Positions 34,933-43,602 of a stretch of DNA of 64,000 nucleotides are shown here, piece by piece. The notes under the pieces were generated by a model. The model saw only the letters and a program-made list of their open reading frames with translations, had not been told where the DNA came from and did no database searches. This DNA comes from Dehalococcoidia bacterium UBA1328. Its GTDB lineage: Bacteria > Chloroflexota > Dehalococcoidia > Lucifugimonadales > Lucifugimonadaceae. A program made the position numbers and the translations under genes. Location of the stretch: NCBI GenBank assembly GCA_002306815.1, contig DBTA01000036.1, positions 141,442-205,441 on the forward strand, written 5' to 3'. Positions within the stretch are counted from its first letter, which is position 1. Every line of letters begins with the position of its first letter.

Positions 34933-36525
34933 CTACGGAATCGCGTACCCCTGAAGTGCCCCCGTAACATCCTCGTCTTCCACGGCAAGCTTTCCGTTTA
35001 CCAAAACGTGTGGAATTCCTTCAGGGTGCAAAGTTGGATCCTCGAAAGTTGAACGATCGATCACCTTGGATTCGTCAAAAATCACCAGATCTGCGAACTT
35101 GCCTTGAGCAATCACGCCTCTGTCGGTTAGGCCGAACCTGTCAGCCGGGTTTTGCGTCATTCGTTGCACCACTTGTTCAAGTGGGTAGTTGTAACGTCGA
35201 CGCAATCTGCCAACCATTCGAGCGAAGCAGCCGTAAGCACGAGGATGAGGCATCCCTCCAGTCGGAATTGAATCTGAACCGACCATATAGTCTGGTCGAT
35301 CCATCAACTCCATCACGTCTTTCTCCACCTGGCGCCAGAGATTCACGTTACCCGAAGGGGCAGATCGCATACCGCACGCAAGTGATGTTTGCGACATCAT
35401 GCGAAGCATCATTTCAGGAACGCTTACCCCCCATTTTTTCGCGAGATCTGCAAACAACCAGCCCTCAAGGTCTTTGTCTCCACCCTCACCAATATGTGTC
35501 CATACGTTGTCATCGGGATTTGTGTACGAGATTTCGCTCATGCGCTCGATTAGTTCGGCACTCTTGACGTCATCGTTGATGACCGCGAGCATCGCTTCAG
35601 GTCCACCCTCGTGGAAGTAGCCCGGGAAGAACGCTTGAGGGAATGAAGAGCCTACGGGATATGGATACGTCTCAAGGGTGATGTCAAGACCTTCAGCTTT
35701 TGCTTCTTCGATCGGCTCCAGCAGTTTTTCGACTTCGCCAGCCGAATCGACAAACGTTCGGTAGTGCTCAAAATGAAGCTTGGTGCCAGTTCGGCGAGAG
35801 ATCTCAATAGCTTCAGTAACTCCTCCGCCGCCGAAAGCACGATCAACATTGTGATTTCGAAGGTGGATCGACATTGGCCGACCAAATGCCCCGGCGACCT
35901 CCATGAGGGAGCACAACTCGTCGGTATCTGACCAACTGTTAGGGTAGTACGACAGCCCGGTAGCAAAACCCACGGCACCTTGCTCCAGCGATTCACGAAG
36001 GAGGTTTTTCGCAGATTCGAGTTTCTCTCCGGTAAGCGGAATGTCGTTCATGCCGGCAGCTTCGAGCCTTATTGGACCGTGACCGGCAAACGTAGCGACG
36101 TTGCAAGACGTCTTAAGGTGGTAGTTCGCCCGAGAAGCCTCGATTGACGACATGTCGAGATCTTCCGGAGCCCAGCCAAGAATTCCAGATAGATACCAGC
36201 GGTAGAGTTTGTAATTCTCCGTTGAGAGAGGGGCGAGCGTTAGTCCGTCGGGAGCGATGATTTCGGTAGTCACTCCCTGCCGAATCCCGCTGGCGTGTTG
36301 GCCGTCGTTCAACAGTGCCGCATCGGCGTGAGAGTGTACATCGATAAATCCTGGTGAGATATGAAGACTGGTTGCATCGATGATCTTTGCCGAGTTCGCA
36401 GCTGATGTAGGAATGTCACCCACTGCGGTGATCCGATCACCTGAAATTCCGACGTCGGCTATCACTGGCGGTGAGCCAGTTCCATCAACTACGGTTCCGC
36501 CGCGAATTACCACATCGAGTGTCAA
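34933..36525 (-). CDS. N-acyl-D-amino-acid deacylase (D-aminoacylase-like amidohydrolase)
   Basis: Amidohydrolase-superfamily enzyme of 530 residues that would hydrolyse N-acyl-D-amino acids or similar amides. Metal His64 and His66 are in PGFIDVHSHAD; KLHFEHYRT supplies another His; MVGSDSIPTGGMPHPRAYG is the SDxxxxxxHPR block near the end, typical of D-aminoacylases. The Cys common in the GGNCGFS segment of this family is replaced here (EIIAPDGLTLAPLS), so the metal site may differ. The N-terminal beta-sandwich VVIRGGTVVDGTG pairs with the C-terminal strand set. It is divergent from the SDR gene. Confidence 0.85.
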   Translation of the reverse strand: MTLDVVIRGGTVVDGTGSPPVIADVGISGDRITAVGDIPTSAANSAKIIDATSLHISPGFIDVHSHADAALLNDGQHASGIRQGVTTEIIAPDGLTLAPLSTENYKLYRWYLSGILGWAPEDLDMSSIEASRANYHLKTSCNVATFAGHGPIRLEAAGMNDIPLTGEKLESAKNLLRESLEQGAVGFATGLSYYPNSWSDTDELCSLMEVAGAFGRPMSIHLRNHNVDRAFGGGGVTEAIEISRRTGTKLHFEHYRTFVDSAGEVEKLLEPIEEAKAEGLDITLETYPYPVGSSFPQAFFPGYFHEGGPEAMLAVINDDVKSAELIERMSEISYTNPDDNVWTHIGEGGDKDLEGWLFADLAKKWGVSVPEMMLRMMSQTSLACGMRSAPSGNVNLWRQVEKDVMELMDRPDYMVGSDSIPTGGMPHPRAYGCFARMVGRLRRRYNYPLEQVVQRMTQNPADRFGLTDRGVIAQGKFADLVIFDESKVIDRSTFEDPTLHPEGIPHVLVNGKLAVEDEDVTGALQGYAIP

Positions 36526-36802
36526 TCATTTCTCCTGAGATGTCAGACCAAACACAAATACGTTGGCAGGTTACGCCGTCAAATGTATTTGGTCCAGTGA
36601 CCTGCTTGTGAACTCAGTTTTGATCAAGATGAGGGGTCTGTCTGGACGAAGATGTCCCCAGTCCCCGGTTCTCCCGTTCTGGAATTTGCGCCGGTTCGTG
36701 TGAATCGCCTCGTTAAATTCGCGCCGCACTCTCGATCAAATCTGGAACAATAGGCGGATTCTTATTCATGTGAATTTTAGTAGAAACGGCGAGGCAAAAC
36801 TA

Positions 36803-37738
36803 ATGGGCAGATTCGATGGACGAGCGTCAATTGTTACCGGTGGTGCACTTGGCATTGGTGGCGGGTGCGCTCGACGAATAGCCGACGACGGCGGAAGTGT
36901 GCTCATTGTCGACGTTAACGAATCTGCTGGCGCAGCCACAGCTGAAGAAATTCGCGCCAAGGGGGGTAAAGCTGAATTCATGCCCGGTAACGTCGCCGAC
37001 CAATTGACCGCCAAAGATATGGTCGAGAAAGCCGTCTCTTCGTTCGGTCGACTCGACATTCTCGTCCAGAATGCATATTCGGGAGAGGACAACGCTGGCA
37101 GCGCGGTCGAAGTAGAGCCCGAAAATTGGCATTGCGGCATGAATCTGCTGGTTGGTGCTCTTTACATGGGAGCTAAGTACGCCGTACCGGCAATGGAAGA
37201 ATCAGGAGCTGATCCTCAGTTTGCGCAGCCGGAATGGACAGGTGCAGGTCGACGTCACGGAGAGCCGCCAGCACAGAACGTTGGCCGAATCATCAACATG
37301 TCTTCGGTACACGGGCTTCATGCCGCCCCTCGGTCTCTTATTTACAATGCCGGTAAAGCTGCGGTGATTGGCCTTACCCGCCAAATGGCTATCGACTTTG
37401 GGCCTCTGGGAATAACTGTTAACGCAATCGCTCCGGGCCACATTGTTACCGAGCGTGGAAACGAAATGTGGAACGAAGTCGGGAATGATGGAGGATTCCG
37501 ATTGTTTGAACTGCACTACCCGGTGCGTAGAACAGGTATTCCCGAAGACATTGCGAGCGCTGTCGGTTTCCTATGTTCGAACGAGGCTTCGTTCATTACC
37601 GGGCAGGTAATCGCGGTCGACGGTGGAATGACAGTTCAGTTGCAGGAAAACCTGGTGATGGATTCTAAGGACTACATCGTGGCAAATCCTGATTTGAAGA
37701 CTCACTTCGATACCGGGCGAGGTTCCAGCCGCTTTTAG
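36803..37738 (+). CDS. Short-chain dehydrogenase/reductase (SDR)
   Basis: NAD(P)-dependent oxidoreductase of about 311 residues. The cofactor motif is TGGALGIGGG (near residue 15); the structural block is NAY at LVQNAYSGEDN; the catalytic Ser-Tyr-Lys lies in NMSSVHG and YNAGKAAVIG; and VNAIAPGHIVTERG is the PG motif. An insert of about 30 residues before NMSSVHG (QPEWTGAGRRHGEPP) and a tail after GGMTVQL make it longer than classical 250-residue SDRs. The ATG at 36803 has GAGG nine bases upstream. Possible sugar or sugar-acid dehydrogenase by context. Confidence 0.88.
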   Translation: MGRFDGRASIVTGGALGIGGGCARRIADDGGSVLIVDVNESAGAATAEEIRAKGGKAEFMPGNVADQLTAKDMVEKAVSSFGRLDILVQNAYSGEDNAGSAVEVEPENWHCGMNLLVGALYMGAKYAVPAMEESGADPQFAQPEWTGAGRRHGEPPAQNVGRIINMSSVHGLHAAPRSLIYNAGKAAVIGLTRQMAIDFGPLGITVNAIAPGHIVTERGNEMWNEVGNDGGFRLFELHYPVRRTGIPEDIASAVGFLCSNEASFITGQVIAVDGGMTVQLQENLVMDSKDYIVANPDLKTHFDTGRGSSRF

Positions 37739-37914
37739 TGGTGGGGACTGCCTTTCACCTAAGGCGAAGGCGATTCAAATTTGACAAGGTGCGCGTTCCC
37801 AAACCAGATCCCTAGTTACCTCGGGATTTCGATGATTGGGGTGCCATATTTTTTATTGGACTAGACCCGAACTAGAAGCGAGATAAACTTTCTACATTAA
37901 TAGATAATAGCGAA

Positions 37915-38697
37915 ATGAAAGTCGTTGAACTCTATCGACATCCCGTGAAATCTTTCACTCCCGAGCGGTGTGATGAACTTACGGTCGCGGGCGGAAAAAT
38001 TCAGGGTGACAGAGTCCTCGGTTTTCGTTTTGCTGATCAGGGTGCACCGGACGACTGGGCATGGCGGCGTAAATCCAACTTTATCTCGCTATCAAACACT
38101 CCCGGACTGCCCAAGCTGGGCCTGAAGTTCGATGATCAGACACGAGTCCTCACGTTCAACTACCAAGGAGACGTTTTCGTCCAGGGCTCGGTCGATTCCG
38201 AAGAAGACCGTTTAGACATTAGCGAAGCAATTGGTGAATTTGTTACTTCACTCGATATTAATCCGCTGGTTGGGCATCCTGAACGCGCGCCATTGAACCT
38301 CATTGGAGATGGCAATCAAGGCCTGTTTCATGATTCCCAAGATGGCGGAGTTACGCTATACAGTCGAGAATCGCTCAAGGCGTTACAGGACAGCATAGGT
38401 ACCAACGTTGATGGACGGCGATTCAGGACAAACGTCGTAATTGAAGGAGCCGATGCGTGGGCAGAGATTGCTTGGACAGGATCGGTAATGATTGGCGAAT
38501 CTCGATTCGAAGTGATCAAACCCGTTCCCCGATGCCTCGCTACGCACGCAAACCCCAAAACGGGTGAACAAGACCTCGAATTGATGAAGGGCTTGATTGC
38601 CGCAAACGGATTGGATGAACCTATGTTTGCCATCCGACTGAATCCAATTGATACCGCTGGCAAAATCAGAGTTGGCGATTCGATCACGGTTCGCTAA
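37915..38697 (+). CDS. MOSC-domain protein
   Basis: A 260-residue protein with N-terminal MOSC_N strand (VVELYRHPVKSFTPERC) and a C-terminal MOSC domain. The conserved Cys207 in KPVPRCLATHANPKTG is the residue that can bind sulfur or the molybdenum cofactor in MOSC/mARC proteins. GGVTLYSRESLKAL and FRTNVVIEG are the other landmarks. It may reduce N-hydroxylated compounds or serve in sulfur handling; no partner is visible. GATAAT at 37903-37908 is six bases from the ATG with no ribosome site, so initiation may be leaderless. The membrane protein gene follows 11 bases later. Confidence 0.85.
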   Translation: MKVVELYRHPVKSFTPERCDELTVAGGKIQGDRVLGFRFADQGAPDDWAWRRKSNFISLSNTPGLPKLGLKFDDQTRVLTFNYQGDVFVQGSVDSEEDRLDISEAIGEFVTSLDINPLVGHPERAPLNLIGDGNQGLFHDSQDGGVTLYSRESLKALQDSIGTNVDGRRFRTNVVIEGADAWAEIAWTGSVMIGESRFEVIKPVPRCLATHANPKTGEQDLELMKGLIAANGLDEPMFAIRLNPIDTAGKIRVGDSITVR

Positions 38698-38708
38698 TCT
38701 GAAACTGT

Positions 38709-39065
38709 ATGGTTACCAGTTTTCGAGACCTTCTGATCACCGGCTGGGTGATTATTTTTCTGACAACCGTCGGCGTTATCGCTTTCCACCCAACCCTCAA
38801 GGGCGACGGATGGGGCGAGGTTGCGCGTATTGGTGGGTTTGCGGCGATCGCCACGCTAGGTGGCATTGTTATGACTCTCTTTACCGATGTTATCGGTCGT
38901 ACGGGTCGCCAATTTCGCAAAACGGTTCTTGTTGTTTTCGTGATAGGCATGCTCCCGCTAATTCCCGTTGGTCTTGCGACTTTCGCAATGCCCTGGGGAG
39001 TATTGATTCTGATCACGCTGATCTACGTGCGCTGGAAATGGGCACTCATTCCGTCTTCAGAGTGA
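38709..39065 (+). CDS. Small integral membrane protein, unknown function
   Basis: A 118-residue protein with three to four membrane segments: LLITGWVIIFLTTVGVIAF, IGGFAAIATLGGIVMTLF, and a long hydrophobic C-terminal part VVFVIGMLPLIPVGLATFAM plus ILITLIYV. A short basic loop (GRTGRQFRK) sits between the second and third segments, likely cytoplasmic. I do not recognise a family. Placement 11 bases after the MOSC gene suggests one operon. Confidence 0.6.
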   Translation: MVTSFRDLLITGWVIIFLTTVGVIAFHPTLKGDGWGEVARIGGFAAIATLGGIVMTLFTDVIGRTGRQFRKTVLVVFVIGMLPLIPVGLATFAMPWGVLILITLIYVRWKWALIPSSE

Positions 39066-39268
39066 ATTCAAGGTCGTAGAAATCCTTTTACCCTAAGTTT
39101 CTGGGTTTGACCATGTTCGGAAAATCCGAAACCGCGCCAACTCGCCACGATTGGTAAAATTCTCCACTCGTTATGCGCTCCGTACGCACGCGAGCGAATT
39201 AAATTGGATTGGTCACCTTTTTTGGTGATGCAGCAAACTGAAATCAGAATCAGGTCCGGGAACGAATT

Positions 39269-41773
39269 TTGACTACAACGGGTAAAAGTCGATCAGGTGC
39301 CGAAGGCGGAGAGTCGCGCGGCAATGTTGACCGGTACACCCCTGCCGATATTGAGAAAAAGTGGCAAACGAAGTGGGAGGCGGATGGCATTTATCAAGCC
39401 CCCGACCACGTCGAAGGCAAGGAAAACTACTTCTCGCTAGTGATGTTCCCATACCCGTCGGGCGACATTCACATGGGCCACTGGTTCCAGTACAGCGGAT
39501 CCGACGCCTACGCTCGTTTCAAGCGCATGCAGGGTTACAACGTACTGCACCCGCAAGGCTTCGACTCTTTCGGGCTTCCCGCCGAGAATGCCGCCATCGA
39601 ACGTGGAGCAGATCCTCGAGAGTGGACTTATTCGAATATCGAAAACTCCCGTCGACAGTTCCGGGAAATGGGGGCGTCGTACGACTGGTCACGCGAGCTC
39701 GTTACGTCCGACCCTGACTACTACAAATGGAACCAGTACTGGTTCCTTCAGTTCTACAAGAATGGTCTTGCTTACCGCGAAAACGGTCAGGCCAACTGGT
39801 GTCCGAAAGATCAGACCACTCTTGCCAACGAGCAGGTGAAAGACGGCGCATGTGAACGATGTGGTACTGCGGTTACCCGCCGCGCAATGCCTCAGTGGTT
39901 TTTTGCCATTACCAAGTACGCCGACGAACTTCTCGAAATGGACAGTCTCGACTGGCCGGAGAAGATCAAAACGATGCAAAGAAACTGGATTGGTCGTTCA
40001 ACCGGAACGACGATCGGGTTCGATGTCAGCGAGTTCGCACCAGGCGAAAAAATTGAAACATTCACTACTCGTATCGACACTGTGTTTGGCGTCACGTTCG
40101 TGGTTCTCGCCCCGGAACACCCTCTCATAGAGAAGCTCACCCAGCCCGATCATAAAGCGGCTGTGGATGCGTATGTTGAAAACGCCGCCCGTGAAACAGA
40201 AATTGACCGAACTTCAACTGAGCGTGAAAAGACCGGTGTGGCTACTGGTGCGCACTGCATCAACCCGCTAAACGGAGAGCGCATTCCCGTATTGGTCGGC
40301 GACTATGTGCTGGCTTCTTACGGAACCGGTGCTGTTATGGGCGTTCCGGCTCACGACGCGCGTGATTTCGTATTTGCGAAGAAATATGATCTCGAAATTC
40401 GAGTTGTAGTTTCTCCGCCTGACTGGGACGGTCGAGAGTTCGAAGATGCATGGATACCAGCTGGGACGCAGGTCAACTCTGGTGAATTCAACGGCATGTC
40501 GAGCATCGATGGAAAAGAGGCGATTGCCGACAAGATCGAGTCAAATGGTTGGGGCACTCGCACAATCACGTACCACCTCCGCGATTGGTTGATTTCTCGA
40601 CAGCGTTACTGGGGCACCCCAATTCCGATTGTTTACTGTGACGACTGCGGCACTGTTCCAGTTCCCGAGCACGAATTGCCTGTTCGACTTCCCGACAAAG
40701 TCAGATTTGACTCCGATGGTCGCTCTCCGCTCACTAAAGATACGAGTTTCCTGAACACAGAATGTCCAGATTGCGGTAAGCCAGCGAAGCGTGAGACCGA
40801 CACTCTCGATACGTTTGTCTGCTCTTCCTGGTACCACTTACGATTTGCTAGCCCAAATCCTGACGAAGACCCGCTCGAGGTCGATCAGGTTAGTGCGTGG
40901 GTCCCGGTTGCTGCTTATCAGGGTGGCGCTGAGCATGCCGTGATGCATCTGCTCTACTCGCGATTCTTCAATAAGGCGTTGCGCGATCTCAAGTTTGTCG
41001 AGTTCGATGAGCCGTACACGAAGCTCACCAACCAGGGGATGCTGACTAAAGACGGTGGAAAGATTTCGAAAAGATCGAATCCACTGCCTCCCGATCCGGT
41101 AGTCGAAAAACACGGTGCGGACACGCTTCGTTGTTACCTGATGTTCCTAGGGCCTTGGGATCAGGGCGGTGACTGGTCAGATTCAGGAATCAACGGAATC
41201 AAGCGGTGGCTAAGCCGTATTTGGGATGTTGCTCAGAGAGATAAGTCAAAACTTGGCGCATCAGGTTCAGAAGATGCTGAAAGAGGGCTTGCGCGTATTG
41301 CACACGCGACCACCCAGCGGGTTCTCGCCGACATGGATGTGTTCAAGTTCAACACTTCTATCGCAGCTCTGATGGAATTCACCACTGCGTTGATGCGATC
41401 CTACGAGTCTGGAGATGTTTCGGCGGCATCCTGGCGGGCAGGGATTGATCGACTGTTGCTCCACACGGCGCCCCTCGCTCCGCATATCGCAGAAGAGTTG
41501 TGGCAGCGAACCGGGCATACCGGTTCGATTCACCTTGAACTCAATCCAGCCTTTGACGAATCACTCATTGCCATGGACACGATAACCCTTGCTGTTCAGG
41601 TTCAAGGCAAACTTCGTGATCAGATCGAGGTACCAGCCGATATTGCTCAAGATGCCGCAATTGAAGCCGCTAAAGAGGCACCGAACGTTATGCGTCACCT
41701 CGAAGGGATGTTGATCGTAAAAGAGATTTACGTACCAGGCCGACTCATCAATATTGTCGTTCGACCTGCTTAG
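39269..41773 (+). CDS. leuS: Leucyl-tRNA synthetase
   Basis: Class I aminoacyl-tRNA synthetase charging tRNA-Leu, 834 residues. HIGH motif: FPYPSGDIHMGH. Editing domain (about 225-420): TTRIDTVFGVTF and GTGAVMGVPAHDARDF. The catalytic core resumes with DWLISRQRYWGTPIP; a zinc-type CPDC motif (NTECPDCGKP) follows, then the anticodon-binding and C-terminal domain. The usual KMSKS loop reads GKISKRSNPLPPDP, an unusual spelling for LeuRS that keeps both lysines' neighbourhood but changes Met to Ile and the second Ser to Arg. The start is TTG 39269; no RBS is evident. Identity is certain from the whole domain order. Confidence 0.96.
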   Translation: MTTTGKSRSGAEGGESRGNVDRYTPADIEKKWQTKWEADGIYQAPDHVEGKENYFSLVMFPYPSGDIHMGHWFQYSGSDAYARFKRMQGYNVLHPQGFDSFGLPAENAAIERGADPREWTYSNIENSRRQFREMGASYDWSRELVTSDPDYYKWNQYWFLQFYKNGLAYRENGQANWCPKDQTTLANEQVKDGACERCGTAVTRRAMPQWFFAITKYADELLEMDSLDWPEKIKTMQRNWIGRSTGTTIGFDVSEFAPGEKIETFTTRIDTVFGVTFVVLAPEHPLIEKLTQPDHKAAVDAYVENAARETEIDRTSTEREKTGVATGAHCINPLNGERIPVLVGDYVLASYGTGAVMGVPAHDARDFVFAKKYDLEIRVVVSPPDWDGREFEDAWIPAGTQVNSGEFNGMSSIDGKEAIADKIESNGWGTRTITYHLRDWLISRQRYWGTPIPIVYCDDCGTVPVPEHELPVRLPDKVRFDSDGRSPLTKDTSFLNTECPDCGKPAKRETDTLDTFVCSSWYHLRFASPNPDEDPLEVDQVSAWVPVAAYQGGAEHAVMHLLYSRFFNKALRDLKFVEFDEPYTKLTNQGMLTKDGGKISKRSNPLPPDPVVEKHGADTLRCYLMFLGPWDQGGDWSDSGINGIKRWLSRIWDVAQRDKSKLGASGSEDAERGLARIAHATTQRVLADMDVFKFNTSIAALMEFTTALMRSYESGDVSAASWRAGIDRLLLHTAPLAPHIAEELWQRTGHTGSIHLELNPAFDESLIAMDTITLAVQVQGKLRDQIEVPADIAQDAAIEAAKEAPNVMRHLEGMLIVKEIYVPGRLINIVVRPA

Positions 41774-42025
41774 TTCATTTTGAAGCCGAGCGGTGAAGTT
41801 GCAGCGTCGTTCTACACTACAACTCAGCTTGGTCGAATGAACCCACGCGGAATAGCCGTGTTATTGAAATATAGACTCTAGACACTGCGGCTTCACAAAT
41901 TGCAGGAGTGAGTGAAGAGATCATTCATTCGCGAGTTTTATACACCTGCCCACTTGTTTCATTGCGCTTACTGCGCCTACTATCCGTTGGAAATCACATC
42001 ACCCAGCGGAGCGATTGAAACTTTG

Positions 42026-43027
42026 ATGCGAATAATGACCTGGCATGGCGGCGACAAGTTCAGGCTCGACCATGTTCCAGACCCTTCTGCCGAACCCGGC
42101 AAAGTTGTGGTCAGAATGGACTCGATAGGTGTATGTGGAACCGATGTTCACATAACGCAAGGTCTGTTTCCGTCCATTCCACCTAAGGTGCTCGGACACG
42201 AAGGCTCGGGGGTGATTGTTGAAGTTGGCGACGGAGTAGATCAAAGCCGTTTAGGCGAACGGGTAGTTCTGAACACTACGAGTCATTGCGGCAACTGTTC
42301 GGCTTGCACAACATGGTCGGAATCTCGCTGCGAAAACGCTGACTGCACATCGGGGATGTTTGCCGAATACGCCACTGCTCCATCACAGTCGGCCGTAAAG
42401 ATTCCAGATTCTCTCGATCTTGAGCAAGCCGCTCTTTCCGAACCTGCTTCTTGCTGCTTATCGGGCGCGGAAATGATGAGAATCGACGACACCGAAATTG
42501 GTGTTGTCGTTGGTGGCGGAATCATGGGGCTGTTCACTCTGGCGTTTTTGAAGCGGCGAGGTGTCGAACGGATGGTGATGTCAGAGCCGGTAAAAGCACG
42601 TCGCGAAATGGCGAAGCAGTTTGGAGCGGATTTGCTCCATGATCCTACCGAGGGAGATCTCACCGAGTTCGTTAAAGATCACAACGGCGGGTACGGAGCG
42701 AATATCGCAGCCGAAGTTGTCGGGCAGCCGAAGCTAGTGGCTAAGTGCGTCGAAGTGGTACGGCCTCGCGGACAGGTACTAATGATTGGTGTCAGTCCTG
42801 AAGGCGCACCTTTGCCAGTAGACATGTACGACCTGCATTACCGAGAGGTGACGCTAAAAGGCGCATTCGGCCGAGGTGATGTGTTCGCTCGAACGCCAGC
42901 TGAGATTGATCAGATCAACCTGGATGGTGTTATTTCAGGAAGATACGAGCTACAGGATGTTCCTCAAGCCATCGTTGATTCCGGCGACGGTAAAGGCGTG
43001 AAGTTCCTCATCAAGCCAAACGGGTAA
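42026..43027 (+). CDS. Zinc-dependent medium-chain dehydrogenase (sorbitol/threonine dehydrogenase-like)
   Basis: About 333 residues. The catalytic zinc site uses Cys in GVCGTDVH and the GHEGSG block. The structural zinc ligands are the four Cys of CGNCSACTTWSESRC. NAD(P) is bound by VVVGGGIMGLFTLAF. It likely oxidises a polyol or sugar alcohol, fitting the downstream sugar-acid cluster. The ATG 42026 (or 42035) is chosen because the open frame from 41912 adds about 38 residues with no family match. A GATC-rich leader precedes it; no terminator is obvious behind. Confidence 0.88.
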   Translation: MRIMTWHGGDKFRLDHVPDPSAEPGKVVVRMDSIGVCGTDVHITQGLFPSIPPKVLGHEGSGVIVEVGDGVDQSRLGERVVLNTTSHCGNCSACTTWSESRCENADCTSGMFAEYATAPSQSAVKIPDSLDLEQAALSEPASCCLSGAEMMRIDDTEIGVVVGGGIMGLFTLAFLKRRGVERMVMSEPVKARREMAKQFGADLLHDPTEGDLTEFVKDHNGGYGANIAAEVVGQPKLVAKCVEVVRPRGQVLMIGVSPEGAPLPVDMYDLHYREVTLKGAFGRGDVFARTPAEIDQINLDGVISGRYELQDVPQAIVDSGDGKGVKFLIKPNG

Positions 43028-43164
43028 GAGATGTATCTTTCGCTTGATCACGAGTTTTAGCTCTCACACCAACGCTCTACCACAGAGAGAAAGGGCTGTT
43101 TTGATGCTGGAAGATAGTTTACGGGTACGAACTAGAGGTATGAGGGTTACTTTATAACGCATTC
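43028..43164. other. Short gap with no recognised feature
   Basis: I see no gene, hairpin or repeat here; it separates the dehydrogenase from a decayed minus-strand gene. Confidence 0.3.
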
Positions 43165-43602
43165 TCATACATCTTTTAGCACCCGAACAATTGCTTTCGT
43201 GTGATTCACTCTCACTTCCTCAGGTGTGATACCCCCGCCGCCCAGAGCGAGATAACCCTCAACCACTCTTCTGGATACGGCATTTCCGACATGGCAACGT
43301 GCATGCGCCAGAATCTGTAATCATTGAGTGGTAGGTCAGAAATCCGTTCATAATGCCGATCACATCATCCTCGATATCTATGCCGAAAACTCCATAATCC
43401 TAGATGATGGTCGCAATGTCCCACAAAGGTTCACCAAACCTTGCTTTTTGCCCGTCCACAATCCCCAAGGCTATCTTATGGAACTGTTCCAATGTGGGTG
43501 CAGGCGGGATTGGCATACCGGGGGTATTGTCGCTCAACTTCGAAGCAACTTAGTAACCAGGTGTAACCAGAACGATGTTGCCGCCTGTGAACGGGGGATT
43601 AT
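43165..43602 (-). pseudogene. Unidentified decayed gene after the FGGY kinase
   Basis: Read on the minus strand this stretch has clear coding character but is broken. One frame gives GGNIVLVTPGY, a TAA, VASKLSDNTPGMPIPPAPTL, EQFHKIALGIVDGQKARFG, EPLWDIATII, a TAG at 43402, and DYGVFGIDIEDDVIGIMNGF. The sense then continues in a second frame (MHVAMSEMPYPEEWLRVISL) and a third (GGITPEEVRVNHTKAIVRVL) to a TGA at 43165-43167. Two nonsense changes and two frameshifts are thus needed. I do not recognise the family; its beginning is lost at the kinase stop codon. Confidence 0.6.

Noticed and set aside
37739..37914. Hairpin GCCTT/AAGGC after the SDR gene as a terminator
   Set aside because: The stem is only five pairs and no T run follows.
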